From Neocallimastix lanati (nom. inval.) (Eukaryota > Neocallimastigomycota > Neocallimastigomycetes > Neocallimastigales > Neocallimastigaceae), in contig JACVTC010000042.1 of assembly GCA_016946835.1 (NCBI GenBank), positions 784,001 to 848,000 on the forward strand: 64,000 bases of DNA, given 5' to 3'. The first letter of the stretch is position 1. Every line of letters begins with the position of its first letter. The notes below the pieces were generated by a model. That model made no database searches and had not been told where the DNA came from. It saw only the letters and a list, made by a program, of their open reading frames with translations. Made by a program: the position numbers and the translations under genes. Shown in pieces: positions 24,801-35,300 of the stretch.

Positions 24801-27800
24801 TTTGAGGAACACTTGTAGAGACCGATCTTGGCACGAGTATCGTCACTTGTGGTATAGTCAGGGATTCCAATAGTACCTGAATCGACACTGTATATATTAA
24901 TATCCGAGACACTCTTCCAGATAAAGGAAGTTTCTTTTCCTTCCACAACAATACTTTCACCCTGATGGGCAGCCGTGAAAATACTATTATTATCCGTGGA
25001 AATAAGGTATCTTCCAAAGGCCATCGTAGCATTCTTTTGTTGATCATAGTCCGAGGAAGGAACTACACAAAGTTTACCATCTTTTAAAAGATTACCTGCA
25101 TCGGTAGCTAAAAGACAATGATTATCTTCAATGGCTGAAGGTGTGAAAATCTCATTAATTCCTGATTCAGCGATAGAGAAGTAATTTGTACCAGGCTTGT
25201 AGTAACCGAAGGAACGTTGGCAATTACCAAGAGCACAATCGAATAACGACCATTTCTCAATATCAGGCAAATTCGTCACACTGGCGGGGTTGACAACATT
25301 TACAAAGACATTATCGTTATTTTTTTGATTATAGACAAAAACACCACTATCTTCAGAGGCCTTAGTATAAAGTTTAGAAGATTGACTATAAACGGTATAT
25401 TTATCACTATTTTTAATTACACATTTACTAAATTCTATTAAAAATATATAAATAAAATAAACAAAAAGAAAAAGTTTATTAGATATATATTATGGAATAA
25501 AAAATTATATTAATTATTATTTAATAGATATAAAAATTAAAATTACATATAAAATAAACCACTTAAAAATTTTAAATAAAAAAATAAAATCGTTTACGAT
25601 AATATTATTATATCATATTATCATATTAACTAAAGAAAAAAAAAAAAGTAATTTATAAAAATTGTATTATTTACCATCGTAGATATGATCAAAGGCAATT
25701 AAATCTTCAGTAATTTTGATCATCTTTTTCTTATCACCTGCTACGAATGGACTTCCAGAATCGAATGCATCATTACCAAGAGCGTAATATCCGTAGTCTG
25801 TAAGTTTCACTTTATTCGTATTGTCCAAACATAAGTAGTTTTCTGTACCAATTTTAACGATTGTTCCAGAAGAGGCTGAGGAACAAGCACTGACTTCAGT
25901 AATAACCCCATTATTATATTTAATAGAGGATTTTGAGCTTGAATCGGTTTTTAAAACAGAATAGATCTTACTTCCATTGATGGCATAACCACCAAGTCTT
26001 TCACAGCTACCTGTCTTTTCACAATCATAAAGAATTAATTTTTCATTGTTACCTTCTGTACCTTCTGTGATTGAACTGGAGAGTATTTTTTGATTTTTGT
26101 GAGTCAAAATACCACTTCTTCCTTCATAGATATTACTAATGGTTATCGAATTTGATGTTGCCTCCAAAAGTAAATCATCAGGTGCTGAATTATAAAATGG
26201 ATCGCCATCGGCAGAATGAACCACAAATAAATTTCCATTGCTCATGTCACCGGTGACTCTGGTACTTTCATTACCATGGGTAATACATAATTTCCCATTG
26301 CTCATCAGACCATTTTCTCCGTCGCTTGAACATTGAGAAAAGCCTGTAGTAGTTAACATAGCATTATCTGTAGTGCCATCAGCGTAATACTTGAAGTATT
26401 TGTCTTCATTTTGAGACTTCATGTAACCGTAGGTTTGAAGACATTCTCCATGTTTACAATTGAATAGGGCCCAATTAGCAATATCAGCTTCAGCAATAGA
26501 CTTGGTATCCTTAAGGGGGTATTCATCATAGATATTTAATCCGGTGTCATGAAGATCGTAGTTCTTCACCCCCGATAATTCAGAATCTCTAATAAAACTA
26601 TCCGAGGATTCATAATATTTATAGACAGCATAATCATTGACACCTGTACCAGTTTGTACCACATAATTCTTTCCGTTTTCAGCTTTATATGATCATTTTA
26701 AAATATAACAAGAGAATAAATATTAATTTTAAGTAAAAAAAAAGAAAATTAGAGAAAAAAAGAAAGAAAAAAAAAAGAAAGAAAAAAAGAGAGAGAAAAA
26801 GAGAGAGAAAAAAAGTAAGAAAAAAAAAGAGAAAGAAAAAATGAAAGAATAATTATAGATAAAATTTTTATTAAATGATAATCATATAGTATAAATTTTT
26901 TTAAATCATAATTCTGTAATGACCAATTAAAAATGATGAATAAAGAATTATCAATTTAAATATATCATAGAAAAACCTACCATTATAATTTTCATCAATA
27001 ATACCATAATCCGCGGTCATCTTAAAAATTTTATTGGCAACGGATGGGAATGGATTATGTGTGGTGTACATAGTTCCTTCACCAAATATATAATATTTAT
27101 TGTTCTCAATCTTTGCTGCATATCCATCTTCCATACAAATATAATTATCGCCACTAGAAGTATATATAAGACCAATATTTTCATTACAACTTGTGATTGT
27201 ACCATCTTCAATTGTGAGTTTACTTGGAACTCCAGACGCTGGAATTCTATATATGGCAGTCCTTCCAGTATTCCAAGCATAACCTGAAATTTTTTCACAA
27301 TTTATCTGAGCATCACACTTATAAATATGGATGTTTAATGCTAAATCACCATCTGCAATATTTGCGTTATCGACCTTTGTAATAGTACCCGCATTATTCT
27401 TTAAGATATAAATGCCTTGAGTGGATAATAAGAATATACAATAGAAAAACATTTTTATTCATAATTTCATATTAGAATTTAAATTATTTTAATTTCTTTT
27501 AATATATTAAATTCTTTTTTTTTTTTTTTTTTTTTTTAATTATTCATTCCATTTATTATAATTAAGGTATTTACCTGCTCCAGTAAATCCAGTGAAGGAA
27601 CTGAAGGTTTGTTCTCTCTCAGCGTCTTTACATATACCTCCATTGTTGCAAAGAAGTTCCATAATATTGTTTTCATCTGGGTCGCTTGTGGATCCTGTGA
27701 GCTTTGGAAAATCTTTGTCCCCTTTTTCCATGACTCTATTCTTGGTAGCATCTACATACACGTATTTAAGACCATTACTATACGTGGAATTTAAGCTGAC

Positions 27801-28829
27801 GACCTTATCTTGAATACCGACAATGGCGTACTTTTCGTTGGAACCTGTGATACCGAAAACGTTTTCAATGGGATTGGAATTCTTATACACCAAGTAGTTA
27901 CCCTTGGCACTACCATTTAACTCGACTACGGATGGTGTATCAGCAGCGTAGTTGAGACAAAGTGAAGCCGTAGAATCACCTGTTTTTACAAAGAGTTTTC
28001 CAATATTATCTTCGGTACAAGCATTTCTTTCGTCAGGAATACTCTCTTTGGTGCATTGAAAGGGGCTATTGTTGATTCTACAGACATACACAGTTTTTGG
28101 ATCAACAAAATAGTAGCCTACACTGGTTTGTTCCTCACAAATCTTCGTTTCTCCTCCAGAACAGTAGTAGAGACTACCGCTGACGCCGGTATCATTAATT
28201 AAGGAATGATCTTGCTTATTCACAAGATAATAAACATTACTAATACCTAAATATGTGTATTTCGAAATATTATAAAAAAAAAAAAATTAAGATTAGAAGA
28301 AATAAAATAAAAAAAAATAAAAATAAATAATATTAAAAAGGAGGGAAAAAATAATAAATTCATTATAATAATTGAGAATTTTTTATAAGAAGGACTTACA
28401 ATTTGTTGGATCAAAAACATTACACTCTGGAGAATATGTATGTTCATTAAATATAAATAATAAGTAATTATTAGTTAAACATAAATATAAATATATATAT
28501 TAATGTAGTAAGAATTAAATAAATTTTTAATAAAAGTATACTTACCAGCATCGGCTGAGAAAACAGAATCTATTCGATTCCCTATAAAGAGTAAGCCAAG
28601 AAGGCTTTAGTTATTTACATTAAATAATAAATAATTAATAGAAGTTTATATTTTCAACTAAATTATATTTACAAATTTCAACAACAATGTTTTTTAAATG
28701 CAGTTATCTACGATATTTATTGTTTATTATTTATTATTTATTATTGTTATTATCATTATTAACATTTTTTATTATTTTTATTATTATTTAGTTATTTATT
28801 ATTATCTAATATTATTATTATTATTATTA

Positions 28830-28866
<37 letters not shown>

Positions 28867-29499
28867 GTATTATGATTATTACTATTATTATTTATTATTA
28901 GTATTATTATTATTATTATTGTTATTAATATTATGTGTATTATTAATTATTATTCTAATTATTTATGCTATTATTCATAATATAAATTTTATTATTATTT
29001 ATTTATTTATAATATTTATTCATTAATATTATTTATGTATTTATTTATATTTATATAATTCATCTATTTAATTAGTTGATTATTTGTAACTATTATAATA
29101 ATTTATTTTTCTATTTAACTTTAATTAATAATAAATTTATATTTAAAATCTATGATTACTATATTAAGTAATAACTTTATTAATTTTATTTTTAATTAAT
29201 AAAAAAATATTAATATTTAAACTACTTAATAAACTTTATTATTATTTATTTTATTCAATTATATTTACAATTTTATATATCAAATTATTATTAATATATT
29301 AATTAATAAATTTAAATACTAAAAATAATTATAATTAAAATTAAAGTTTAATAAATAAATTAATTTATTTTATTTTAAATAATAATAAAGTTTTAATAAA
29401 TTATTTTAATACTAATTAAAGCTTATTAAAGTTAAACTTTATTTTTAATATTTTATAACCACTAATTTTGGCCTACCTAAATATTTTTTTAGTAAACAT
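17430..29499 (-). CDS. Gene 2: giant modular secreted cysteine-rich protein, putative scaffoldin (complete)
   Basis: Seen: 16 exons: 29499-29477, 28604-28546, 28426-28400, 28246-27575, 27415-26981, 26682-25675, 25434-23977, 23378-22917, 22543-21920, 21801-21355, 20884-20429, 20216-19695, 19500-19090, 18829-18392, 18230-17706, 17569-17430. They total 7707 nt, 2568 aa plus TAA, all introns phase 1. Module order: N-domain, B, AB, ABC, D, E, F, F, A, F, F, A, tail. No catalytic domain, membrane anchor or GPI-like tail is visible, so the product should be secreted. The last A module joins the terminal tail directly, without the B-C-D that follow A in gene 4. Exon 6 looks like a mosaic of gene 1 and gene 3 sequence. 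Function as a cellulosome scaffoldin is inferred from architecture; an adhesin is the alternative. Confidence 0.85.
17706..18230 (-). CDS. Gene 2 exon 15: A-type module, last module of the protein
   Basis: Residues about 2348-2522. It starts VDGEDYIIKDGNDFKIHEYS; coding extends well upstream of the first Met. The core is LFNCASGVCTQTVGYVKD, a Cys before GGLVSGGTLC, ending TITFTNNYSG at a GTAAAT donor. Confidence 0.92.
18392..18829 (-). CDS. Gene 2 exon 14: F-type module
   Basis: Residues about 2202-2347. It starts IQETDVYGINASNG, right after an acceptor preceded by 30 A. The core is LYYCEATDHTCTRTYGYFKA, a Cys before GKLLTGNNKLC, ending ILVKSIANAFIIHTFGG. Confidence 0.9.
19090..19500 (-). 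CDS. Gene 2 exon 13: F-type module, short form
   Basis: Residues about 2065-2201. It starts SGPRVINTTTMKDQSLGG. The core is LFNCEKNGICKRTTGYVKD, a Cys before GKVDKNNDYKIC, ending FIRTIANAFTIVSI. Same subtype as gene 1 exon 12. Confidence 0.92.
19695..20216 (-). CDS. Gene 2 exon 12: A-type module
   Basis: Residues about 1891-2064. It starts KTYILKLGEEYKEYTCDG, then VAEKIV.GVWL.V, NDPSTATDKTKLALFNC. The core is CASGTCTPNVGYVKS with a Cys before GSMTSDGKVC. Gene 4 exon 12 is highly similar, with runs of identical bases. Confidence 0.94.
20228..20338. repeat. Three tandem copies of a 37-bp unit in gene 2 intron 11
   Basis: The unit starts TGAAATATTTAATCATAATA and ends TAATCTT; three copies are almost perfect. 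It lies in the intron between exons 11 and 12. Confidence 0.92.
20429..20884 (-). CDS. Gene 2 exon 11: F-type module
   Basis: Residues about 1739-1890. It starts KTMPAGLHLYKID. The Met here is internal, since the acceptor lies two codons upstream. The core is FYNCNVSKCIETYGYVKV, a Cys before GVIDTTGNNLCLG, ending ILIKSVKNALILDNLD. Gene 4 exon 11 is the match. Confidence 0.92.
21355..21801 (-). CDS. Gene 2 exon 10: F-type module
   Basis: Residues about 1590-1738. It starts GLVNGVNVIDVSKAV. The core is LYECDTSAKICNPTYGYIKS, a Cys before GFIYKDTSNNQKLC, then GNPFIATGSVDIVIEIG. It ends NYMAMS. Gene 4 exon 10 is the closest relative (VDIVIEVG). Confidence 0.92.
21920..22543 (-). CDS. Gene 2 exon 9: E-type module
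   Basis: Residues about 1382-1589. Cysteine-rich lead (SCPDTC, LCIDSDGKIHDVD), then GTHVIEI, core MFECDADKKCTTVSGYAKIC, an insert with HASGNTWGTETYEIIYYSIT, a Cys before GKLLSDGSLC, ending VRKSITG. Confidence 0.92.
22708..22829. repeat. 13-bp A-rich minisatellite in gene 2 intron 8
   Basis: The unit ATAAAATAAAAAA is repeated about eight times with few changes, in the intron between exons 8 and 9. Confidence 0.88.
22917..23378 (-). CDS. Gene 2 exon 8: D-type module with C-rich tail
   Basis: Residues about 1228-1381. It starts DMGYFLINNN, then KLIQCDGTSATC, a Cys before GKFTSEKKLC, and the tail YICVSNEDL, CSSGKPYSCSKGVC. Codons are richer in G and C than those of neighbouring exons. Confidence 0.92.
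23977..25434 (-). CDS. Gene 2 exon 7: A-B-C triple module in one exon
   Basis: Residues about 742-1227. The cores are LFDCALGNCQRSFGYYKP, LYKCSSNICKKIDGYAYS and LFQCSGGQCKEIPGYVL, the last with the extra CTGGSC pair. It corresponds to exons 7 and 8 of gene 1, joined through VVDDVLEQESTIHFLIKF where gene 1 has a 661-bp intron. It ends PIPG at a GTAAAT donor. Confidence 0.94.
25675..26682 (-). CDS. Gene 2 exon 6: A-B double module, mosaic
   Basis: Residues about 406-741. The A half (LFNCKHGEC, CSSDGENGLMSNGKLC, GDPFYN) is close to gene 3 exon 5. The B half (LYDCEKTGSC, YLCLD, FVAGDKKKMIKIT) is nearly identical to gene 1 exon 6. The switch is near 26105. It ends HIYDG at a GTAAAT donor. Confidence 0.94.
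26735..26845. repeat. Polypurine tract in gene 2 intron 5
   Basis: About 110 bp of almost only A and G on the plus strand (GAAAGAAAA, then GAGAGAGAAAAA). On the coding strand it is a pyrimidine tract of C and T near the start of neither exon. Confidence 0.85.
26981..27415 (-). CDS. Gene 2 exon 5: B-type module
   Basis: Residues about 261-405. It starts GIYILKNNAGT. The core is IYKCDAQINCEKISGYAWN, a Cys before GLIYTSSGDNYIC, ending GIIDENYNG. The upstream Met-rich hydrophobic stretch in the same frame is intron, not a start, because an acceptor lies at 27416 and the fusion matches gene 3. Confidence 0.9.
27575..28246 (-). CDS. Gene 2 exon 4: conserved N-terminal domain
   Basis: Residues about 37-260. 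Over most of its length it matches gene 3 almost residue for residue, except the loop between two cysteines (CRINNSPFQC here, CNVDNGAIQC in gene 3) and the end after MELLC. It ends FTGFTGA at a GTAAAT donor. Confidence 0.93.
28400..28426 (-). CDS. Gene 2 exon 3: 27-nt microexon
   Basis: Bounded by CCAG and GTAAGT, it reads CNVFDPTN with split codons at both ends. It keeps the Cys and Pro of the other copies. Confidence 0.87.
28546..28604 (-). CDS. Gene 2 exon 2: signal peptide core
   Basis: Reads LLGLLFIGNRIDSVFSADA, with SADA as the likely cleavage region. The first 22 bases differ from gene 1 at only one position. Donor GTAAGT. Confidence 0.88.
28605..29476 (-). other. Gene 2 intron 1 (872 bp)
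   Basis: A+T-rich intron with an ATT tract at about 28720-28930. The 5' half is nearly identical to the matching part of gene 4 intron 1. The acceptor is CTAAAG. No gene is seen inside. Confidence 0.8.
28720..28930. repeat. (ATT)n microsatellite in gene 2 intron 1
   Basis: Interrupted ATT runs within intron 1, in the same relative place as the tracts of genes 1 and 4. Confidence 0.88.
29477..29499 (-). CDS. Gene 2 exon 1: start codon and n-region of signal peptide
   Basis: Reads MFTKKIF plus AG of a split Ser codon, then a GTAGGC donor. The exon and about 400 bp on its intron side are almost identical to those of gene 4. Confidence 0.88.
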
Positions 29500-29745
29500 T
29501 TTAGGTTTAACTGAAAAGAAATTATTGTATAATTAGATGTTTACTTTTATATATAAAATACTAATAAATAATAATAAAAAAAAAAGAAAGAAAATAACTA
29601 AAAAAAAAAAGTAATTATATACACTTAAAAAAAGCAAATTTTAATAAAATTAAGCAACTAAATACAATTTTATTTGCTTTAAAAATAAAAATAAAATTTT
29701 TTCTTATTTTTGAAATTTCAACTCATTTCAGTGAAATTTATATTT
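29500..29745 (-). promoter_or_regulatory. Gene 2 promoter region with conserved palindromic box
   Basis: The conserved block at 29709-29745 has core TTTCAGTGAAA (29727-29737), about 230 bp before the ATG. A TATATACAC stretch at 29616-29624 reads GTGTATATA on the coding strand, about 120 bp upstream, and is a TATA-box candidate. Nearly identical to gene 4. Confidence 0.62.
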
Positions 29746-31603
29746 TCTAAAAATTTAAAGTTTCATATTTTCAAGATATTTGTAATGAAATAAATTTTAA
29801 TAGTATTATTTATTATTATTATTTATTATTAATATTTATTATTTATTATTTATTATTATTTTATCAATAAAAAATAATATGAATTCTTTAAAAAAGTCAA
29901 GTAAAAAAGAAGGTAGTAAGAAAAAAAAAAGCTTGGTTCATACTACTGTTAAAATTAAAAAATAGTATTATAAATTTTTTTTTTCTTTTTAGCCTAAAAT
30001 AATGAACGCAATAGTTAGTTGTGTGTGTTATATTTCTGGTTATAAAATTTTATATATAAAATGAGTAAATTAATATTTAAATATTTAATGTCAGACTGTA
30101 TGTGACTGCTTAAAGTTTTCATTAAAAACTTTATTTATTTCAATTATTTAATCTTTATTTTAATGATGAAAGGGTTATGCTTATTACATTTCAAAAAAGT
30201 TAGATATTATTAAGTAATAATTAAACAATTATTAATTACTATTTATTGCCTAAAAAAACTAAAGAAAACATAAATTATAGCTTAATAATATCTATTTAAT
30301 ATTATGATATATATTTAAGTAGTTTATGAAAATAATGATAATAATTAAATGATTATATAAATAATATAGTAAATAAATCAATAGTTTATAAATGAATGCA
30401 TAAATAAAATATTAAATAAATTATTACATAAATAAATGAAAATGTGTTTTAAATAAATAATATTAATGATATTAAAAGATGTTTAGACTATAATAGTATT
30501 AAAATAAATGAATAAACACCACTTAAATAAATAATTTCAATATTATTTAAATAAATTAATATTTATAAATTAAATAAATAAATTTTATATTATATTAATG
30601 TATAAAAATAAATAAAGTTTAATATTATTTAATAATAATAATAATAAATGAATGATAATATATAAAATAAATAATTATTATTTAATATATTAATGAATAA
30701 ATAAATAAATATATATATTTATAGATAAATAAATTAATATTATTAAAGATTATTTAATAAAAATAAACAAATATTAAATTAAATGAATATTATATTTATC
30801 AATTAAATAATTTAAATGATATATAAATGAATAAAATAAATAAAACTAAATAAATTATTAAAGTTTTATTTATTATAGTTTTTTACTTAATAAAAAATTA
30901 GTTATTCAACTATTAAATAATATAGTTTATAGTATTAATTATAAAAAAAATTTATATTATTAATTATTATTAATTATTAATTATTATTAATTATTAATTA
31001 TTATTATTTAACATTTAATTTATTAATAAAAATATTATTAAAGCATCTATTTATTAATGATGAAAGAATTCATAAAGAAGACCTGTATTTAAAAGATTAT
31101 ACGAGTAAAGCAAAAGAGAAAAATAAGACTTTACATTATCGTAATTTTTTATTTCACTTTTTTAAAGTATGAAAATTTAATGTTTTCAAATAATAGAAAA
31201 CAATTTTTTTGTTTTTAAAAAATAAATGCTTATTTTTTATTTCTTTGTTGTAAAACAATTCTTTAAAAGATTTAATTCATTAATTTACCTCTGAATGAGA
31301 ATATTATCATTATCACTGTTTTATTTTTTTTCAATAATTCAAGTAAAGTAAAACTGTACTATTTATTATCTTTTATTAAAATTAATGAAAGCCCAAAAAA
31401 AGGCGTCTTCATTTTTTTTACATTATATTTTAAAAATAAAAGGTTTTTTTTTAATTAATAAAAATTACATGGATAATAACAATTATAATTACAAAAAAAA
31501 ATATACTTATCTTTCCAATAAGAGGAATTCTACTAGCTATAGAGAAGAAGAAATATTCTAAAAAATTTTACTATCAAATAAATACATATTTAAATTTTTA
31601 AAT

Positions 31604-31641
<38 letters not shown>

Positions 31642-32272
31642 ATGAAATAAAGAAATTAAAGATTGAAAGAAAGATAAAGAGAAATTGAGGATAAAGATGT
31701 AAATAATATGAAAAATTATAAAAGGACAACATTAATAATATAATTATTTAGTTGATGATATCATTTTAAAAAAAATTAAATATTGTCATAAAGTAAGAAA
31801 TTCAATTAAAAGGAATTTAGAAATTACAATAAGAAAAATATTATTACTCTAATAAAATTCTAACATATAATTTTTTTTATTTTAATTATTTATTTTATTT
31901 TGTTATGAATATTTTTATAATCTTTACTTATTATTAAATAAATTTTTTTTTTGAATTATATAAATATGCGTAATTGTTGATTTAATAATATTTATAATTT
32001 AAATCTACCTGTAGAAAAATATTGACTTTAAATAATTATTTTTTTTTTTTTTAAAAATAAAATTAGAAATAGATATCTGTATATATATATATATATTTTA
32101 AAGATATTTATAAATAAATTATTTTTTGTTTAATTTAATTATAAGGACTTTTAACATTATTAAATAAAAAGTTATAAATGAGGTGTTTAAAATATTAAAA
32201 ATATTATTAATATAGTTATTTATAAATTAATTTTTATTTTTCTTCCAAGATTTTCATTTTCTATTTATTATT
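29746..32272. other. Intergenic region between genes 3 and 2
   Basis: About 2.5 kb of A+T-rich sequence with scattered short repeats and a poly-A run at about 31610-31640. It should contain the gene 3 3' untranslated region. No supported gene is seen on either strand. Confidence 0.75.
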
Positions 32273-32382
32273 TTATGAACATGTGTAACCTTCATTACAT
32301 GTTTTTGCTGTATAACCATCTTCACATGCTTCATTATCTGGTTTAATAAGCGCTTCATTGCTTTTAGTACAGAAAGTTCCAC
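32273..32382 (-). CDS. Gene 3 exon 18: C-terminal C-rich tail and stop
   Basis: Residues about 2815-2850: SGTFCTKSNEAL, EACEDGYTAKTCNEGYTCS and TAA at 32275-32273. Cysteine spacing resembles gene 2 exon 16 and D-module tails. Confidence 0.87.
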
Positions 32383-35300
32383 CTATTTTCAGTTTTTCAA
32401 CAATTATATTTAATAAAACATTGGTATTTAATTATTAATTTATTCTACTAAAAGTTTTGTTATATAGGTCTATGATAAAAAAAAATATTAAAATAATTAT
32501 ATAAAATAAACATACTTTGAGCTTTGGTACATATTCCATCTTCGTCGCATGAATAGATATAACTTGTTTCGAAGAAACCTTTGGAAATTAATTGGGTACA
32601 GTGACTAGCATCGCAGGAGTAGATTTTTCCAGAATCAGTTCCAGTGTAATTATTATCTAATTCAACCATAGTAGCATTATCTTTGAAAAGATACGTTTTT
32701 TCCATTGCTTGAACTGTACAGGCATCTGTACCAGTTGATGATAAAAATAGTTTTCCATTGGTGGATATAAAGTAACCTAAGTCTGAACTACCTACACATT
32801 TAGCTGCTGTTGTATCTGTTTCTGTGGTTTGTCTTAATGCTTTTTATTTTCAGATATAAAATAATTTTTTTTGAATATTCAAGGTTACACAATTTTTTTT
32901 TTTTTTAATTTTCATCATATATATTTTAATATTTTTTTATGATTTTTATTGTTTCATGAAATATATTAAAATTACCCCATAATAAGTTTTTATTAGTAAA
33001 AAAAATAAAAATAATTTCATATATATAATAAAAATTAGTATGTAAATCATCATAAATTATGAAATTTTTTAATTATAATTATATTTTTTAAGATAGTTTA
33101 TCGATAGTATTAAAATATATTATCTATTAATTAAAATATTATTGGTAATGTATTTTATTTTATGCCTTACCCTTGGATGAGATACATGTGCTTCCTGAAG
33201 TACAAGTAATTGTATGAGTGGATGTAGCAGTACCATCTACATAGAATTCATAGTATACACCACCAGTGAAACTTGGAACATCTGGTGCTGCACAACTACC
33301 TCCATTTGCATTACCCGAACATGTTATGATCTTTCCGTTTTCTTTACCATCGATAAAGTATAAATGATCTCCAGCTATGGCAAGAGCTTTTACAGCATTA
33401 CTGAGGGTAGACGATTTGGAACAGTTCGTACTGTTACAGGTAATGACACTTTGACCGTTGGTGTCCGTAGCATCAATGTAGGCATGTCCTTTAGCGGTGC
33501 TTCCAGCAGCAGATGTGCAGGCGTGACTTTCATTACAAGTAATGATATTCTTGGCATTGCCACTATCAAGATAATGGCCTGTTGGTTCGGTTACAGCAGT
33601 GCAACTACCATCAGTCTCACATAGGTATAACTTGGTATCCACACCAGCATAGTAACCTGCACTGGCCAAGATGGAACAAGTCGTACCACTACAGGTAATG
33701 AGTTTATCACTTCCACCTAGTGGATAGTATCCTGCATCTTTACCATTTACATCAGCAGGACTTTCACAGGTTCCGTTTGACGCACATGTAACAATATGAG
33801 TTGGGGCCTCATTATTAAGCTTATTATTTGCATCGATTAAATAATTTCCCGCTACTATTTGGGAGCATAATAATTATAAATATATAAATAAAAATATAAT
33901 AAATATGTATAAGACAATTAAAAATTAATATGAATTATCCTTTATACATCTTTTTTTTTTTTAAATGACTAAATCCTCCAAAAAAAAAATTATTTCAAAA
34001 ATAATTTTACATTTAATAAATAAAAATTAATTAAGTAAAAAAAAAAAATTTCTCTCATGAAGGAAAAGAAAAAATAATAAATCATCAATCAATAAAAAAA
34101 AATATTCTTGTTTAAAAGAAAAAAAAAAAAAATACATTACATGCACTCTTTTTTATAATAACGGTGTTTTCTTTAATTGAAGTATATATATTTCCTTTAA
34201 TCAAATAGGCATCAGATCCAACATTGTTTGGTGCATTATCGGCCTTATTACACAATTTCAGAGTGGTATCAATATGAACCTTTCCAAGATCAGCACTATC
34301 ACTGGCATTACAAGTACCTGAGGTTGCTGTAACATCGGTTCCAGCGGTATTACAATCACTAGCACCACATACCTTTATTGCACCACCGATTAATGCATAG
34401 CCATCAACATTCACACAAGTTCCATTTTCACATTCGTAAATCACGCTACTAGTAGAAATAGCCGAAGATGGAGTAAAGACTTTTCCTGCTTCTAAAGTAT
34501 CATAAACATCGATACCTGTAGTTGTTTCATCCAATGCCACGTTTGATCCTTCTGAGGTATAGGTATACAATTTGAAATCTGCATCATTGATTTTAACAAT
34601 ATAGTGGCCACCATCTTGATCCACTATGGTTATTTTACCATCGTATAAGCATATAAGCAAACATCAGGTAGGATGAATAAAATTTCAAATAAATATATAT
34701 ATATATTTGAATTTTTTTTTTAAAAAAAAAAAAATCAAAAGTAATAGTAATAATAAAATCAATAATAATAACAATAAAAATAATAGAAATAACGTTAAAT
34801 AAATCTCTTAATTAACATTGTAATTCTATTAATATATATATATATATATGTTTTTTTTACTTACAGTGGAAATTCTCTAATACAAAGGCATTCTTTTCCT
34901 CTCTGACAATCACTTTACCAGTGGAACCAAAAATACTTCCAGAGGAAGGTTCGATTTCATAGTATTTCGATCCTTCAGTTGCAAAAGCTTTAACATGGCT
35001 ATCATCACTATCAATACAGAGACTATTACTATAAAGTTTACCAATATTTCTTTCACAAGCAGTAACGGTTTCAGCGACTTGACTACCCGAGGAGTCAATG
35101 GCATAATACTTGCTGTCACCTCCAGTTTTCACATAACCATAGGTACCTTTGCAAATTTTATCCTTACATATGTAGAGTGATAACCGACTTATACTATTCG
35201 CATCGACAGTTCCAGAATTTGTATAGTCAATATCCTTGACCTCCTTAGTAGCAGTAATTTCAATTAAATGAACACCTGCAGCTAATTTTTCTGTTTAAAA

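Noticed and set aside
23921-25279. Internal Met codons (for example at 25279, 26662 and 60576) as true gene starts
   Set aside because: The frame continues upstream to a phase-1 acceptor with conserved module residues, so they are internal residues.
27415-27452. Met-Phe-Phe hydrophobic start before gene 2 exon 5 as a separate signal peptide
   Set aside because: A splice acceptor at 27416 and the intronless fusion in gene 3 show that this stretch is intron.
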